Assembly (NCBI RefSeq): GCF_900113085.1
Contig: NZ_FOOC01000001.1
Span: forward strand, 62,001-126,000
Origin: Fontimonas thermophila
GTDB lineage: Bacteria; Pseudomonadota; Gammaproteobacteria; Nevskiales; Nevskiaceae
DNA length: 64,000 nt
Direction: 5' to 3'
Made by a program: the position numbers and the translations under genes
Shown here: positions 35,812 to 45,716 of the stretch, one piece after another
Numbering within the stretch: the first letter of the stretch is position 1
Layout: every line of letters begins with the position of its first letter
Notes under the pieces: generated by a model
What the model was told of the DNA's origin: nothing
The model's input: the letters and a program-made list of their open reading frames with translations, nothing else
Databases searched by the model: none

Positions 35812-36399
35812 TCAGGGGCCCGCAAGCCGCTCGGCTTCTGCCAGGTCGATGCGCCGGTAGGGCCGGCCGTCGAAGGGATTGATCGGTGCGCGCCGGATCT
35901 CGTCCACCGGGAACACGGCGACATCGACGCCGATTCCACCGAATTCCAGGCGCAGCAACGGAACCCTCTGCTCACCGCCATGGGGATAGCAGTACCGGCG
36001 TTCTCCCTGCTCGAAAGCGACTCCGCGGTCGATCAGCTCGACATCGATTTCCTCGACGGCATCGCAGAACACATGGAGCTGCACACGGTGCGCGGGGGTG
36101 ATGGCGCCGCTGATGGTGGCGCCGACCAGTCGCGGCGAGTGGCGGGCAAACAGCCGCAACGCCGCCACCGCGGTGGCCCGCATCCGGGCCAGTTGGCGCC
36201 GGTAGGCATCACCGCCAAACAGGCGTTGATACTCGACGACGGCGTCCTGGACCGCAGCATTGTCGGGCAATGGCGTGCCGGGTGGCAGACCCAGCCGCTG
36301 CACGGCCTTGCGCTTGGCCAGGCCGTAATCGATCAAGTGTTCGACACAAATGATGCGCGCGGCTTCTTCGGCAATGCCGCGGCGATCATGCGCGATCAT
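35812..36399 (-). CDS. Conserved-looking hypothetical protein, possibly nucleotidyltransferase-like
   Basis: This 195-residue soluble protein is of unknown function. The ATG at 36399 has GGAGA six bases upstream. The first half is helical and Arg/Ala-rich (EHLIDYGLAKRKAVQRLGLP). The middle reads LFARHSPRLVGATISGAITPAHRVQLHVFCDAVEEIDVELIDRG. The LVGAT-SG strand followed by a His/Asp-containing strand loosely recalls nucleotidyltransferase-fold proteins, but no clear GS-x10-DxD motif is present. The end (EIRRAPINPFDGRPYRRIDLAEAERL) could bind nucleic acid. It follows mrcA by 33 bases, with a hairpin in between. The name is therefore tentative. Confidence 0.7.
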   Translation of the reverse strand: MIAHDRRGIAEEAARIICVEHLIDYGLAKRKAVQRLGLPPGTPLPDNAAVQDAVVEYQRLFGGDAYRRQLARMRATAVAALRLFARHSPRLVGATISGAITPAHRVQLHVFCDAVEEIDVELIDRGVAFEQGERRYCYPHGGEQRVPLLRLEFGGIGVDVAVFPVDEIRRAPINPFDGRPYRRIDLAEAERLAGP

Positions 36400-36411
36400 G
36401 GCAAATCTCCA

Positions 36412-36434
36412 GATACCCGAGCCGTTCGGGTATC
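36412..36434 (-). terminator. Hairpin overlapping the mrcA stop codon
   Basis: GATACCCGA (36412-36420) and TCGGGTATC (36426-36434) make a perfect nine-base stem with a five-base loop. On the minus strand it begins inside the mrcA stop codon and ends 12 bases before the next start codon. No T-run follows, so it may act as an attenuator or mRNA-stability element. Confidence 0.5.
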
Positions 36435-38823
36435 AGAATAAATCCTGCAGCTCGCTGCCTTCCTGCCGGTGCTGCTGGGCCTGCTCCTGCAACTCGGGAA
36501 CGCGTTCCTCAGGGACGGTTTCGAAGATCGCATCCGGATCGCCGATCGCGGCCAGCCGCCCCGTCTGCGGGTCGATGCGCACATTCACGAGCCCCGGCGG
36601 ACGCGGCAGCGTCTCCTCCGCAACGCCCTTGAGCGCCACGCGCATGAAGTCGATCCAGGCCGGCAGCGCCGCGCGACCGCCGACCTCGCCGCGGCCCAAC
36701 GGTGTGGGCTGATCGAAACCGACCCAGACCACGGCGACCAGATGCCGCTGGAAGCCGTTGAACCAGGCGTCGGTCTCGTCGTTGCTGGTCCCGGTCTTGC
36801 CGGCGAGATCCCGGCGGCCCAGCTCGGCGACTTTCGCAGCGGTACCGCGCACGGTGACATCGCGCAGGATGTCGGTGACCATCCACACCGTGCGTGGATC
36901 GACGGCCTGGGGGGCACGCAGACCGTCCTGCTCTGTCTCCGCGGGCGGGGTGGGTGTCGCTGTCTGGGCAGGGTCTTGCTCCAGGGCTTGCTCCAGACAC
37001 TGTGGACAGGCGCGCTTGGGCTGGGCGCGGAACAGGATTTGGCCGCGGGCGTCGTGGATCTCGGCGATGAAGTAAGGGTCGATGACGAAACCGCCGTTGG
37101 CGAGCGTGGCGTAGCCGCGGGCCATCTCTAGAGGCGTGAACACGGCGCTGCCCAAGGCCATGGTCAGGTCGTTGGGCAGCCGCTCCTGCGGCAGACCAAA
37201 GCGCGGGATGAACGTGCGCGCGTTTTCGATGCCAATCGCCTGCAGCAGCCGGATCGAAACGAGATTGCGCGACTGCACCAGCGCCTCGCGCAGGCGCATC
37301 GGGCCCTTGATGTCGCCGCCGTAGTTCTCCGGACGCCAGCTCGATTCGAGTTGCGGATCGTCGAACACCACCGGCGCATCGAGCACCACGGACGCCGGCG
37401 TAAAACCGTGCTCAAAAGCCGCCGCATAGAGAAAAGGCTTGAACCCGGAACCAGCCTGGCGGCGTGCCTGAACCGCGCGGTTGAACTTGCCGGCAAAGAA
37501 ATCGAAGCCGCCGACCAGCGCCTGGATCGCCCCGTCGTCCGGATCGAGCGCCACGAATGCACCCTGCACCTGCGGAAGCTGTGCGAGCCGGTAGCCGCCC
37601 TCGACCGCCTGCAGACGCACCACGTCGCCGGGAACGAGCGCGTTTTTGTCGTCAAGCCGCGCCCATTCGAAGGCACGCCGCGGAAGGCGCACCGTACCGC
37701 TGCTGGTCAGCAGCGTCAGCTGCTCGGGGTGGAATTCGACGACGACCGCCGGCACCAACCCCCCGACCGGCGTGAAGCGGTCGAACACCTCGCGTAGCGG
37801 ACCGTCGGCACCCACCTGCAGCCACGCCGCGGGAATCCGCGCCTCCGCGCCCCGGAAACCGTGACGCTGGTCGTACTCGAGCAAGGCCTTGCGCAGAGCG
37901 GCATTGGCTGCGGCCTGGCGCGCCGAATCGATCGTCGTGACCACGGTAAAACCGCGGCTGTAGGCGTCCTCGCCGTATTCGGCGACGAGTTCGGCGCGCA
38001 CCATTTCCGCGACATAGTCGGCCTCGACATCGACCTTGGCCCGGTAGGGATGGACGAGGATGGGCTCGGCAACCGCCGCCTGGTATTCGGATTCGGAAAT
38101 CCGGCCCAGCTCGCGCATGCGCCGCAGCACGTAGTCGCGGCGTTCGCGCGCACGCTCGCGATTGGCGATCGGGTTGTCGCGCGAGGGCGCCTTCGGCAGA
38201 CCGGCGATGAGGGCCATCTCGGCGAGATTGAGTGCATCGACTGGCTTGCCAAAATAGACGAGCGCCGCCGCGCCGACGCCGTAGGCGCGCTCGCCGAGAA
38301 AAATCTTGTTCAAGTAGATCTCGAGGATCTCCTGCTTGCTGAGCTCGCGCTCCATGCGCAGGGCAAGCAGGATTTCCTTGAACTTGCGCGTGAAGGTGCG
38401 TTCGCTGGTCAGAAAGACATTGCGGGCGAGCTGCATCGTGATGGTACTGCCGCCCTGGGTTTTCTCGCCGGTGACCGCGTACTTGAGCGCAGCGCGCACA
38501 AGGCCCTGCCAATCGACGCCGGGATGGTCGAAGAAGCGGTCATCCTCCGCGGCGAGGAAGGCCTCGACGAGGCGCGGCGGCAACTGGTCGTAGCGCAGCA
38601 ACGCGCGCCGCTCGATGCCGAACTCGCCGAGCAGCTTGCCATCGCGGCTGTACACCCGCAGCGGCAATGCGAGCTGCAACTCGCGCAGGCTCTGCACCGA
38701 CGGCAACTCGCGGCCGAGATGGGCGGCCACCAGCAGCACCGCGGACATGCCGGCCACGAGCAACAGCCCCAGAACTGCGAAAAGCCAGGCCCACAGGCGC
38801 CGGCCGGTCGATACATGCGTCAT
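36433..38823 (-). CDS. mrcA: Penicillin-binding protein 1A (bifunctional)
   Basis: PBP1A polymerises glycan strands and cross-links them during peptidoglycan synthesis. The 796-residue protein has an N-terminal membrane anchor (about residues 10-33), a GT51 transglycosylase domain with EDDRFFDHPG and GGSTITMQLARN, an OB-like insertion, and a transpeptidase domain. The transpeptidase motifs are GSGFKP (catalytic Ser459 of SxxK), SRN (SxN) and KTGT. Its place next to, and divergent from, pilMNOPQ is the arrangement seen in pseudomonads and relatives. The start overlaps no other gene. The C-terminus is acidic and Gln-rich. Confidence 0.95.
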   Translation of the reverse strand: MTHVSTGRRLWAWLFAVLGLLLVAGMSAVLLVAAHLGRELPSVQSLRELQLALPLRVYSRDGKLLGEFGIERRALLRYDQLPPRLVEAFLAAEDDRFFDHPGVDWQGLVRAALKYAVTGEKTQGGSTITMQLARNVFLTSERTFTRKFKEILLALRMERELSKQEILEIYLNKIFLGERAYGVGAAALVYFGKPVDALNLAEMALIAGLPKAPSRDNPIANRERARERRDYVLRRMRELGRISESEYQAAVAEPILVHPYRAKVDVEADYVAEMVRAELVAEYGEDAYSRGFTVVTTIDSARQAAANAALRKALLEYDQRHGFRGAEARIPAAWLQVGADGPLREVFDRFTPVGGLVPAVVVEFHPEQLTLLTSSGTVRLPRRAFEWARLDDKNALVPGDVVRLQAVEGGYRLAQLPQVQGAFVALDPDDGAIQALVGGFDFFAGKFNRAVQARRQAGSGFKPFLYAAAFEHGFTPASVVLDAPVVFDDPQLESSWRPENYGGDIKGPMRLREALVQSRNLVSIRLLQAIGIENARTFIPRFGLPQERLPNDLTMALGSAVFTPLEMARGYATLANGGFVIDPYFIAEIHDARGQILFRAQPKRACPQCLEQALEQDPAQTATPTPPAETEQDGLRAPQAVDPRTVWMVTDILRDVTVRGTAAKVAELGRRDLAGKTGTSNDETDAWFNGFQRHLVAVVWVGFDQPTPLGRGEVGGRAALPAWIDFMRVALKGVAEETLPRPPGLVNVRIDPQTGRLAAIGDPDAIFETVPEERVPELQEQAQQHRQEGSELQDLF

Positions 38824-38898
38824 CGGCGGTACCGGAGATCGAAATTTGCTGCGCTAATGTTTGCAGTTTGATCAGTCAGTTGCCGCATTAAGTTGCAG

Positions 38899-38926
38899 TT
38901 GCGCACGAGCAATAGTGCGCTATAGT
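38899..38926 (+). promoter_or_regulatory. Putative sigma-70 promoter for pilMNOPQ
   Basis: TTGCGC (38899-38904) and TATAGT (38921-38926) are separated by 16 bases in an AT-richer divergent region, 60 bases before the chosen pilM start. It is the best promoter-like pair between mrcA and pilM. Confidence 0.5.
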
Positions 38927-38985
38927 AGGCCGCGATGCGGGAAGCGTCTTCCATCCCGCGGGGGAATGTCAACGAAGGGGCGCTG

Positions 38986-40074
38986 ATGGCCATCTTGCAA
39001 TCGCTGTTCGGCGGGCAGAGCCCGCAGCTCGTCGGGCTGGACATCGGCTCCAGCGCGGTCAAGCTGCTTGAGCTGTCGCGCAAGGGGACGCGTTACCACG
39101 TCGAGGCCTATGCCGTGGAACCGCTGCCGCCCAATGCGATGAACGACAAGCAGATCGCCGATATCAAGCTCGTCGGCGAGGCGATCGGCCGTGCCGTCAA
39201 CCGCGCCGGCACGCGCACGCGCCAGGCGGCGATCGCCGTTTCCGGGCCGTCGGTGATCACCAAGGTCATCGAGATGCCCAAATCGCTGTCCGGCGACGAG
39301 ATGGAAGAACAGATCCGGGCGGAGGCCGATCAGTACATTCCCTATCCGGTCGACGAGGTGAGCCTCGACTTCGAAGTGCTCGGCCCCAGTGCCAAGAATG
39401 CCGAGATGGTGGAGGTCGTCCTCGCCGCCTGCCGGCGCGAGCAGGTCGAGCAACTGTGCGCGGCGATCGAACTCGCCGGACTCAAGCCCAAGGTCGTGGA
39501 CGTGCAGGCCTACGCGCTGGAGAATGCCTGTCAGTTCATCGAACACCAGATGCCCGATGGCGGGCGCCAGAAAACCGTGGCGATCGTCGACATGGGCGCG
39601 GCGACGACCTCGGTGCTCGTGTTGCACGACCGCAAGGCGATCTACACCCGTGACCAAAGCTTCGGCGGCCGACAGCTGACCGAGGACATCATGCGCACCT
39701 ACGGCATGTCCTACGAAGAGGCGATCAAGGCCAAGCGCAGCGGCAAGCTGCCCGAGGGCTACGACACCGAAGTCCTGGCGCATTTCGTCTCCGACATGGC
39801 GCAGCAGATCGACCGCTCCCTGCAATTCTTTTTCTCCGCGGTCACGCAGTACAGCTCGATCGACCAGATCATCCTCGCCGGTGGCTGCGCCCAGATCGCC
39901 GGCGTCGACGCCCGTATCCAGGAGCGCCTCCAGATCCCGACCGCCGTGGCGCGTCCATTCGCGAAAATGAGCGTGGCCTCGCGCGCCAAACCCGCGAACC
40001 TGGCCCAGGACGAGCCCTCGCTGCTCACGGCCTGCGGCCTTGCCTTCCGCGCCTTCGACGAGGAGAAGACATGA
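38986..40074 (+). CDS. pilM: Type IV pilus inner-membrane platform protein PilM
   Basis: PilM is an actin-like cytoplasmic protein that binds the N-terminus of PilN and links the pilus motor to the alignment subcomplex. The 362-residue protein has an actin/FtsA-like fold, with the phosphate motif GLDIGSSAVKLLELS near the start and AIVDMGAATTSVLVL in the middle. The C-terminal SIDQIILAGGCAQIAGVD is the adenosine motif. The start at 38986 begins the family N-terminus (MAILQSLFG) after GAAGGGG. The frame is open 17 codons further up without support. It is first in pilMNOPQ. Confidence 0.95.
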   Translation: MAILQSLFGGQSPQLVGLDIGSSAVKLLELSRKGTRYHVEAYAVEPLPPNAMNDKQIADIKLVGEAIGRAVNRAGTRTRQAAIAVSGPSVITKVIEMPKSLSGDEMEEQIRAEADQYIPYPVDEVSLDFEVLGPSAKNAEMVEVVLAACRREQVEQLCAAIELAGLKPKVVDVQAYALENACQFIEHQMPDGGRQKTVAIVDMGAATTSVLVLHDRKAIYTRDQSFGGRQLTEDIMRTYGMSYEEAIKAKRSGKLPEGYDTEVLAHFVSDMAQQIDRSLQFFFSAVTQYSSIDQIILAGGCAQIAGVDARIQERLQIPTAVARPFAKMSVASRAKPANLAQDEPSLLTACGLAFRAFDEEKT

Positions 40075-40105
40075 GCTTCGCAAGCCCCGCGTGCGAGGAC
40101 GCGCC

Positions 40106-40714
40106 ATGACGACGCACATCAACCTTTTGGACTGGCGCCGCGAACGCCGCGAGCGCCGCAAGCGCGAGTTCGTCGCCACCCTGGGGCTGGGCATCGCGGC
40201 TGCCGCCGGCCTCGTGCTCGCCGGCTGGATGCTGGCCAACGGCGAGCTCGAGTACCAGCACACCCGCAACGAATTCCTGCGCGGCCAGATCCGGGAAATG
40301 GATCAAAGGATCAAGGAAATCCAGGAACTCGAGCGGGTGCGCGCGAATCTGCTCGCCCGCATGCGCGTGATCGAAGAGCTGCAGGCGAGCCGTTCGGCCA
40401 GCGTGCATTTCTTCGACGAACTCGTGAATACGCTGCCCGAGGGGGTGAGCCTGACCGGCGTCAAGCAGCAAGGTGACCAGGTCAGCCTCGATGGCGTCGC
40501 CGAGTCCAACGGCCGCATCTCCACCTACATGAAGAATCTCGACGCCTCGCCGTGGTTCACCGATCCGCGGCTGATCGTGATCAAGACCAGCGAGAGCGGC
40601 CAGCGCCGCAAGGCGTCGTTCCAGCTCCAGGTCAGGCGCCTGACCTCACCCGAAGCCTCCCGTGCGGTGGACGCACCCGCCGAAGCCTCGACCGCGGCAG
40701 GGGTGAGCCCATGA
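40106..40714 (+). CDS. pilN: Type IV pilus assembly protein PilN
   Basis: PilN is a single-pass inner-membrane protein whose short cytoplasmic tail binds PilM and whose periplasmic part pairs with PilO. The 202-residue protein starts with the conserved INLLDWRRERRERRKREF PilM-binding tail. A hydrophobic helix follows (about residues 27-46), then a coiled coil and a ferredoxin-like periplasmic domain. The start at 40106 exposes this tail. Its stop overlaps the pilO start (ATGA). Confidence 0.94.
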   Translation: MTTHINLLDWRRERRERRKREFVATLGLGIAAAAGLVLAGWMLANGELEYQHTRNEFLRGQIREMDQRIKEIQELERVRANLLARMRVIEELQASRSASVHFFDELVNTLPEGVSLTGVKQQGDQVSLDGVAESNGRISTYMKNLDASPWFTDPRLIVIKTSESGQRRKASFQLQVRRLTSPEASRAVDAPAEASTAAGVSP

Positions 40715-41352
40715 ACTTCCAGCAGATCCTCCAGCAACTGCAGACGCTCGACGTCAACAATCCCGGCGCCTGGCCAGCGTGGGCACGCATCGGCGCGGCC
40801 GTCCTCGCCGCAGTCGTCCTGATCGCGTTCGGCGGCTTTGCCCTGATCAAACCGGTCTATGAAGAAGTGCAGATCGCCCGCGAACAGGAGCAGGCGCTGC
40901 GCCAGGAGTTCGAAAACAAGCAGAAAAAAGTCGCAGCACTGGATGCCTACCGCGAACAGCTCGCCGAGATGGAGCGGTCGTTCGGCGCCATGCTCAAACA
41001 GTTGCCGAGCAAGGCCGAGGTCGCCAACCTGCTCAACGACATCTCACAGACCCGCGTCGCCGCCGGACTCGAAGAAGAGCTGTTCGAGCCGCAAAGCGAG
41101 ATCCCACGCGAGTTCTACGCGGCGATCCCGAACCGGATCGTCGTCATCGGTGAATATCACGAGATGGGCAACTTCGTCAGCGCCATTGCCGCACTGCCGC
41201 GCATCGTCACCATCGAGGACGTCGAGATCCGGCCATCCGGCGGCAAGGGGCCGACGAGCGCCACCCGTCTGCGCATGACGGCGACGGCGCAGACCTATCG
41301 CTATCTCGAGGACGACGAAACGACATCCGCATCCGCCGGGGGAGGCCGTTGA
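40711..41352 (+). CDS. pilO: Type IV pilus assembly protein PilO
   Basis: PilO forms heterodimers with PilN in the periplasm and contacts PilP. The 213-residue protein has a short cytoplasmic N-terminus, one membrane helix (about 27-47), a long coiled coil (EEVQIAREQEQALRQEFENK) and a C-terminal ferredoxin-like domain with IPNRIVVIGEYHEMGNFVSAIAALPRIVTI. The ATG at 40711 overlaps the pilN stop by four bases. The pilP start follows one base after the stop. Confidence 0.94.
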   Translation: MNFQQILQQLQTLDVNNPGAWPAWARIGAAVLAAVVLIAFGGFALIKPVYEEVQIAREQEQALRQEFENKQKKVAALDAYREQLAEMERSFGAMLKQLPSKAEVANLLNDISQTRVAAGLEEELFEPQSEIPREFYAAIPNRIVVIGEYHEMGNFVSAIAALPRIVTIEDVEIRPSGGKGPTSATRLRMTATAQTYRYLEDDETTSASAGGGR

Positions 41353-41353
41353 G

Positions 41354-41857
41354 ATGAATCGCATCGCCGCCCCATTGTGGCTCGGTCTGTCGCTGCTACT
41401 GCCTGCGTGCAGCAGCGACATGTCGGACCTCGAGCAGTACGCCGCCGAGGTGAAATCGCGCAAGTCCACCGCGATCGAACCGATCCCGCAGATCAAGCAG
41501 TACGAGGCCTTCGTCTATGAGGCAGGCAACCGGCGCGATCCGTTCACGGAAGTCGTTGCCGAGAGCCGCACGGCTTCGGGGCCGCGTCCGGACCTGCACC
41601 GCAACAAGGAGCCGCTCGAGGAATTCCCGCTCGATGCCTTGCGCATGACCGGCACGATCCGGACGAAATCGGGCGTGTTCGCGCTCGTGCTCGCGCCGGA
41701 TGGAATCGTCCATCGTGTCACCGTCAAGAATTACATGGGCCAGAACTACGGGCAGATCGTGTCGATCTCGGAGTCGGAGATTCGCCTGCAGGAACTCGTG
41801 CCCGACGGCTTCGGTGGCTGGACGCAACGCGAAGCGACGCTGATATTGACCGAGTAG
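41354..41857 (+). CDS. pilP: Type IV pilus lipoprotein PilP
   Basis: PilP is an inner-membrane lipoprotein that connects PilN/PilO to the secretin PilQ. The 167-residue protein has a signal with lipobox LPAC (Cys19), a disordered linker that includes the PilNO-binding stretch, and a beta-rich HR domain (LDALRMTGTIRTKSGVFALVLAPDG and VKNYMGQNYGQIVSI). It is the fourth gene of the operon and is followed by pilQ. Confidence 0.94.
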   Translation: MNRIAAPLWLGLSLLLPACSSDMSDLEQYAAEVKSRKSTAIEPIPQIKQYEAFVYEAGNRRDPFTEVVAESRTASGPRPDLHRNKEPLEEFPLDALRMTGTIRTKSGVFALVLAPDGIVHRVTVKNYMGQNYGQIVSISESEIRLQELVPDGFGGWTQREATLILTE

Positions 41858-41889
41858 GCGAGGGTCCAGAGATGCCAGGGAGTTTTCAC

Positions 41890-43959
41890 ATGTTCGAGTT
41901 CACCGCCGCCGTTTCGCGCAAGCTCCTCACAGCCCTGTCGCTGCTCATCATCGCGGGCAGCGCCACCGCGCAGACCGACCGCGCGCTGCAGAGAATCGAC
42001 TTCACCTCGCTGGAGAACGGCCGCGTGCTGATGACGCTGACGCTGTCGGCGCCGGCACCGCAACCTTCCGTCTTCACCGTCGACAAACCGGCGCGGCTGT
42101 CGGTGGATTTGCCGGATACGCGCATGGCGCTCGCCGAACGCTACCAGCGCGTCAACGTCGGCAACGTGCGCGCGGTGGCGAGCGCCGAATCACGCGGACG
42201 CACGCGTGTGGTCGTCGAACTCGCCCAAACGGCGAGCTACGACGTGCAGACCGACGGCAACAAAGTGCTGATCCGCCTGGGCGGGGGGACCGTCGCCGCG
42301 CCGCAGCCCGCACCGACGCTGGCCCAGCGCGGCACCGGCCGCATCGCGAGCGTCGATTTCCGCCGCGGCGAAAAGGGCGAAGGCCGCGTGCTGCTGCGCC
42401 TGACCGATCCCAAGGCGGTCGCCGACGTGCGCGCAGAAGCGGGCAAGATCGTCGCCGTGTTCAAGAACACGGCGGTCGCCGAGGCACTGGCCAAACGCCT
42501 CGACGTACTCGATTTCGCAACACCGGTGAAATTCGTGGACATCCGGCCAGAAGGCGCCGACACACAGGTCGTGATCACCCCGGTCGCCGGCCAGGAGTTC
42601 GAGCAGGTGGCCTATCAGTCCGGCGATTTGTTCACCATCGAGCTGCAGCCGCTGACCCAGGCCCAGATCGAGCAGCGCAAGAAAGCCGAGCCGCAGTTCA
42701 CCGGCGAGCGCATCAGCCTGTCGTTCCAGAACGTGGACGTGCGCGCCCTGCTGCAGATCATCGCCGACGTCGCCGGGACCAACATGGTGATCAGCGATTC
42801 GGTCAAGGGTCAGATCGCGATGCGCCTGGAGAACGTGCCCTGGGACCAAGCACTCGACATCATCCTGCGTACCAAAGGGCTGGCCATGCGCCAGCAGGGC
42901 AATGTCATGCTGGTCGCCCCGGTGGAAGAAATCGCCACGCGCGAAAAGCTCGAGCTGGAGGCGGAAAAGCAGAAGACCGAGCTGGCGCCGCTGCGCTCCG
43001 AAATCATCCAGGTCAACTATGCCAAGGCCACCGATTTGCGTGCGCTGCTGTCCAGCGGCGAGACCTCGCTGCTGTCGGACCGCGGGCGCGTCACCGTCGA
43101 TGAACGCACCAACACGCTGCTGGTGCTGGAGACGCGCGAGAAGCTCGATGAGATCCGCGCCCTGGTCGAGCGCCTGGACATCCCGGTGCGGCAGGTGCTG
43201 ATCGAATCGCGCATCGTCATCGCCAGCGAAGACTTCGCGCGCGACATCGGGACACGCTTCGGGGTCAGCACGATCGGCACGGTGGGGAACACCACGATCG
43301 GCCAATCCGGCTCCAATACCGGTTCGCGCGACGTCGTCGCCGGCAATACCCCATCGGTGCTCGACAACTACATCGTCAACCTGCCGGTGGTTGGCAACGC
43401 ACCGCGCATAGCCTGGACCATCCTGGGATCGGATTTCCTGGTCGATCTCGAACTCAGCGCCCTGCAGACCGAAAATCGCGGCGAGGTCATCTCCAGCCCG
43501 CGCGTAGTGACCGCCAACGGCAAGCAGGCGGTGATCGAACAGGGTCGCGAGATTCCCTACCAGTCGTCGAGCGGCAATCAGGGCGTGCAGACCGAATTCA
43601 AGAAGGCCGTGCTGTCGCTGACGGTCACGCCGCAAATCACCCCGGACAACCGCGTGGTCCTGGATCTGTCGGTCACCAACGATTCGCAGGGCGAGGACGT
43701 AAACACCGGCGTGGGTTCGGCCCCGGCGATCGACACGCGCCGGCTCGACACGCAGGTGCTGATCAAAAGCGGCGAGACCGTCGTGCTCGGCGGCGTGTTC
43801 CAGGACGAAAGCAGCAAATCGGCCTCCAAGGTGCCGCTGCTCGGCGACGTGCCGATCCTCGGCCGGCTGTTCCGCAGCGATGGCTCCTCGCGCAACAAGC
43901 GCGAACTGCTGATCTTCGTCACCCCGCGCGTGCTGCAGGAAGGCCTGAACGTGAAGTGA
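41890..43959 (+). CDS. pilQ: Type IV pilus secretin PilQ
   Basis: PilQ forms the outer-membrane channel through which the pilus passes. The protein has 689 residues from 41890, or 695 from an in-frame ATG at 41872; both starts have good ribosome binding sites. A signal peptide ends GSATAQ. Two AMIN domains (about 30-110 and 150-230) bind peptidoglycan. They are followed by the STN/N0 domain ([22 protein letters not shown]), an N1/KH domain and the secretin pore domain ending [16 protein letters not shown]. It completes pilMNOPQ and is followed by aroK, an order widely conserved in gammaproteobacteria. Confidence 0.95.
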   Translation: MFEFTAAVSRKLLTALSLLIIAGSATAQTDRALQRIDFTSLENGRVLMTLTLSAPAPQPSVFTVDKPARLSVDLPDTRMALAERYQRVNVGNVRAVASAESRGRTRVVVELAQTASYDVQTDGNKVLIRLGGGTVAAPQPAPTLAQRGTGRIASVDFRRGEKGEGRVLLRLTDPKAVADVRAEAGKIVAVFKNTAVAEALAKRLDVLDFATPVKFVDIRPEGADTQVVITPVAGQEFEQVAYQSGDLFTIELQPLTQAQIEQRKKAEPQFTGERISLSFQNVDVRALLQIIADVAGTNMVISDSVKGQIAMRLENVPWDQALDIILRTKGLAMRQQGNVMLVAPVEEIATREKLELEAEKQKTELAPLRSEIIQVNYAKATDLRALLSSGETSLLSDRGRVTVDERTNTLLVLETREKLDEIRALVERLDIPVRQVLIESRIVIASEDFARDIGTRFGVSTIGTVGNTTIGQSGSNTGSRDVVAGNTPSVLDNYIVNLPVVGNAPRIAWTILGSDFLVDLELSALQTENRGEVISSPRVVTANGKQAVIEQGREIPYQSSSGNQGVQTEFKKAVLSLTVTPQITPDNRVVLDLSVTNDSQGEDVNTGVGSAPAIDTRRLDTQVLIKSGETVVLGGVFQDESSKSASKVPLLGDVPILGRLFRSDGSSRNKRELLIFVTPRVLQEGLNVK

Positions 43960-43999
43960 TCCGGGTGGCGCTGCGCAAGGGCGTGGCGCCACGACAGCG

Positions 44000-44530
44000 A
44001 TGGCCGTGCATCCGAACATCTACCTGGTCGGACCGATGGGTGCCGGCAAGACGACGATCGGTCGGCGTCTGGCCGCCGCCCGCGGCATGGACTTCGTCGA
44101 CTCCGATCACGAGATCGAAGCGCGCACCGGGGTCGATATTCCGTACATCTTCGAAAAAGAAGGCGAGGCCGGTTTCCGGCGGCGCGAGAAACAAATCATC
44201 GAGGAACTCAGCGCGCGGCAGAACATCGTGCTGGCCACTGGCGGCGGCGCGATTCTCGATCCCGACAACCGCCGCGTGCTCGCCGCCCGCGGCACCGTGA
44301 TCTACCTGCATGCGAGTGTCGCGCAACAGCTCGTCCGTACCGCGCGCGCCAGCAACCGCCCACTGCTGCAGCAGGCCACGGACCGCCGCGCGGTGCTCGA
44401 ACAGTTGCTGCGCATCCGCGATCCGCTGTACCGTGAGATCGCCGACCTCGTCGTCGAAACCGATCATCGCAGCGCCCGCGCCGTGATCCGCGAAATCGAG
44501 GCCTTTCTGGATCGGCCCAAGGCGGAGTGA
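44000..44530 (+). CDS. aroK: Shikimate kinase
   Basis: AroK phosphorylates shikimate at the 3-OH in aromatic amino acid synthesis. The 176-residue protein has the P-loop GPMGAGKTT (residues 11-19), the shikimate-binding Asp in [10 protein letters not shown], Arg in [10 protein letters not shown], the GGGAIL loop and the lid Arg in ASNRPLL. It sits between pilQ and aroB as in E. coli and pseudomonads. A seven-base stem (43965-43971 with 43986-43992) lies just before the start codon. Confidence 0.95.
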   Translation: MAVHPNIYLVGPMGAGKTTIGRRLAAARGMDFVDSDHEIEARTGVDIPYIFEKEGEAGFRRREKQIIEELSARQNIVLATGGGAILDPDNRRVLAARGTVIYLHASVAQQLVRTARASNRPLLQQATDRRAVLEQLLRIRDPLYREIADLVVETDHRSARAVIREIEAFLDRPKAE

Positions 44531-44603
44531 GCCCGCTTCCGCCCTACCTGCGGCACCGCATCGCGCATACACTGCGCACCCTGATCCTGCTACGACGCAT
44601 CCG

Positions 44604-45716
44604 ATGCAAACCCTTAACGTCGCGCTCGGCGACCGCAGCTACCCGATTCACATCGGTCCGGGCCTGCTCGGCCAGACCCAATGGTGGGACAGCGTCCGCG
44701 CCCGGCCGCTGCGGCTGATCACCGACGATCACGTCGCCCGTCATTACCTGGCCCCGCTGCGCACGCTGCTGGGCCTCGACGAGGCGGCGGTCCGCATCCT
44801 CACGGCAGGCGAATCGCAGAAGAGCTGGGAACAGGCCGGAGCGATCCTCGACTGGCTGCTGCAGACACATCTGCCGCGCGACGGCTGTTTGATCGCGCTC
44901 GGCGGCGGCGTCATCGGTGATCTGGTCGGATTCTGCGCCGCGATCTACCAACGCGGCATCGATTTCGTACAGGTACCGACGACCCTGCTGGCGCAGGTGG
45001 ATTCCTCGGTGGGCGGCAAAACCGGCATCAATCACCCGCGCGGCAAGAACATGATCGGTGCCTTCCACCAGCCGCGCCTGGTCCTCGCCGACACCGACAC
45101 GCTCAAGACCCTGCCGCGGCGCGAGCTGCTCGCCGGCATCGCCGAAATCATCAAGTACGGCATGCTCGGCGACCGCGCCTTTTTCGACTGGATCGAAGCC
45201 CAACTCGACGCCCTGCTCGCCCTCGACGCCGAGGCCATCACGTACGCGGTGCATCACAGTTGCCGGATGAAAGCCGAGATCGTCGCGCGCGACGAACGGG
45301 AAAGCGGCCCGCGCGCGCTGCTCAATCTGGGGCATACGTTCGGGCACGCCATCGAAACCCATACCGGCTACGGCGCATGGCTGCACGGCGAGGCGGTGGC
45401 GACCGGGCTGTGCATGGCGGCCGATCTGTCGGCCCGCCTGGGCTGGATCGCACCGGATGATGCGCAGCGCTGCATCGCGCTGGTCGCGCGCGCCGGATTG
45501 CCGACGGTGCCACCGGCCGGAATGACGCCGGGCGACTTTCTGCAGCGGATGGCCCTCGACAAGAAGGTCGCGCACGGCAAGCTGCGTCTGGTGCTGCTGC
45601 GCGCGATCGGCGAGGCCGTGGTCACCGCCGATTTCGATCCGGCCAAGCTCGGCGAGACACTGGCATCCTTCTGTTCGCCGCAGGCTGATCCCCGAGTCCG
45701 GACGCCCGCACCGTGA
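44604..45716 (+). CDS. aroB: 3-dehydroquinate synthase
   Basis: AroB converts DAHP to 3-dehydroquinate using bound NAD+ and a divalent metal. The 370-residue protein has the NAD-binding GGGVIGDLVGFCAA, the phosphate-binding VPTTLLAQVDSSVGGKTGINHP and the metal-ligand motif LNLGHTFGHAIE. It lies 73 bases downstream of aroK. Its end overlaps the dgt start (GTGA). A DAHP synthase gene for the preceding step is about 20 kb away in the same window. Confidence 0.95.
   Translation: MQTLNVALGDRSYPIHIGPGLLGQTQWWDSVRARPLRLITDDHVARHYLAPLRTLLGLDEAAVRILTAGESQKSWEQAGAILDWLLQTHLPRDGCLIALGGGVIGDLVGFCAAIYQRGIDFVQVPTTLLAQVDSSVGGKTGINHPRGKNMIGAFHQPRLVLADTDTLKTLPRRELLAGIAEIIKYGMLGDRAFFDWIEAQLDALLALDAEAITYAVHHSCRMKAEIVARDERESGPRALLNLGHTFGHAIETHTGYGAWLHGEAVATGLCMAADLSARLGWIAPDDAQRCIALVARAGLPTVPPAGMTPGDFLQRMALDKKVAHGKLRLVLLRAIGEAVVTADFDPAKLGETLASFCSPQADPRVRTPAP

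Noticed and set aside
42190-44019. A 609-codon minus-strand frame opposite pilQ
   Set aside because: Low-complexity Gly/His/Asp-rich shadow of the secretin gene. It also crosses the pilQ-aroK boundary.
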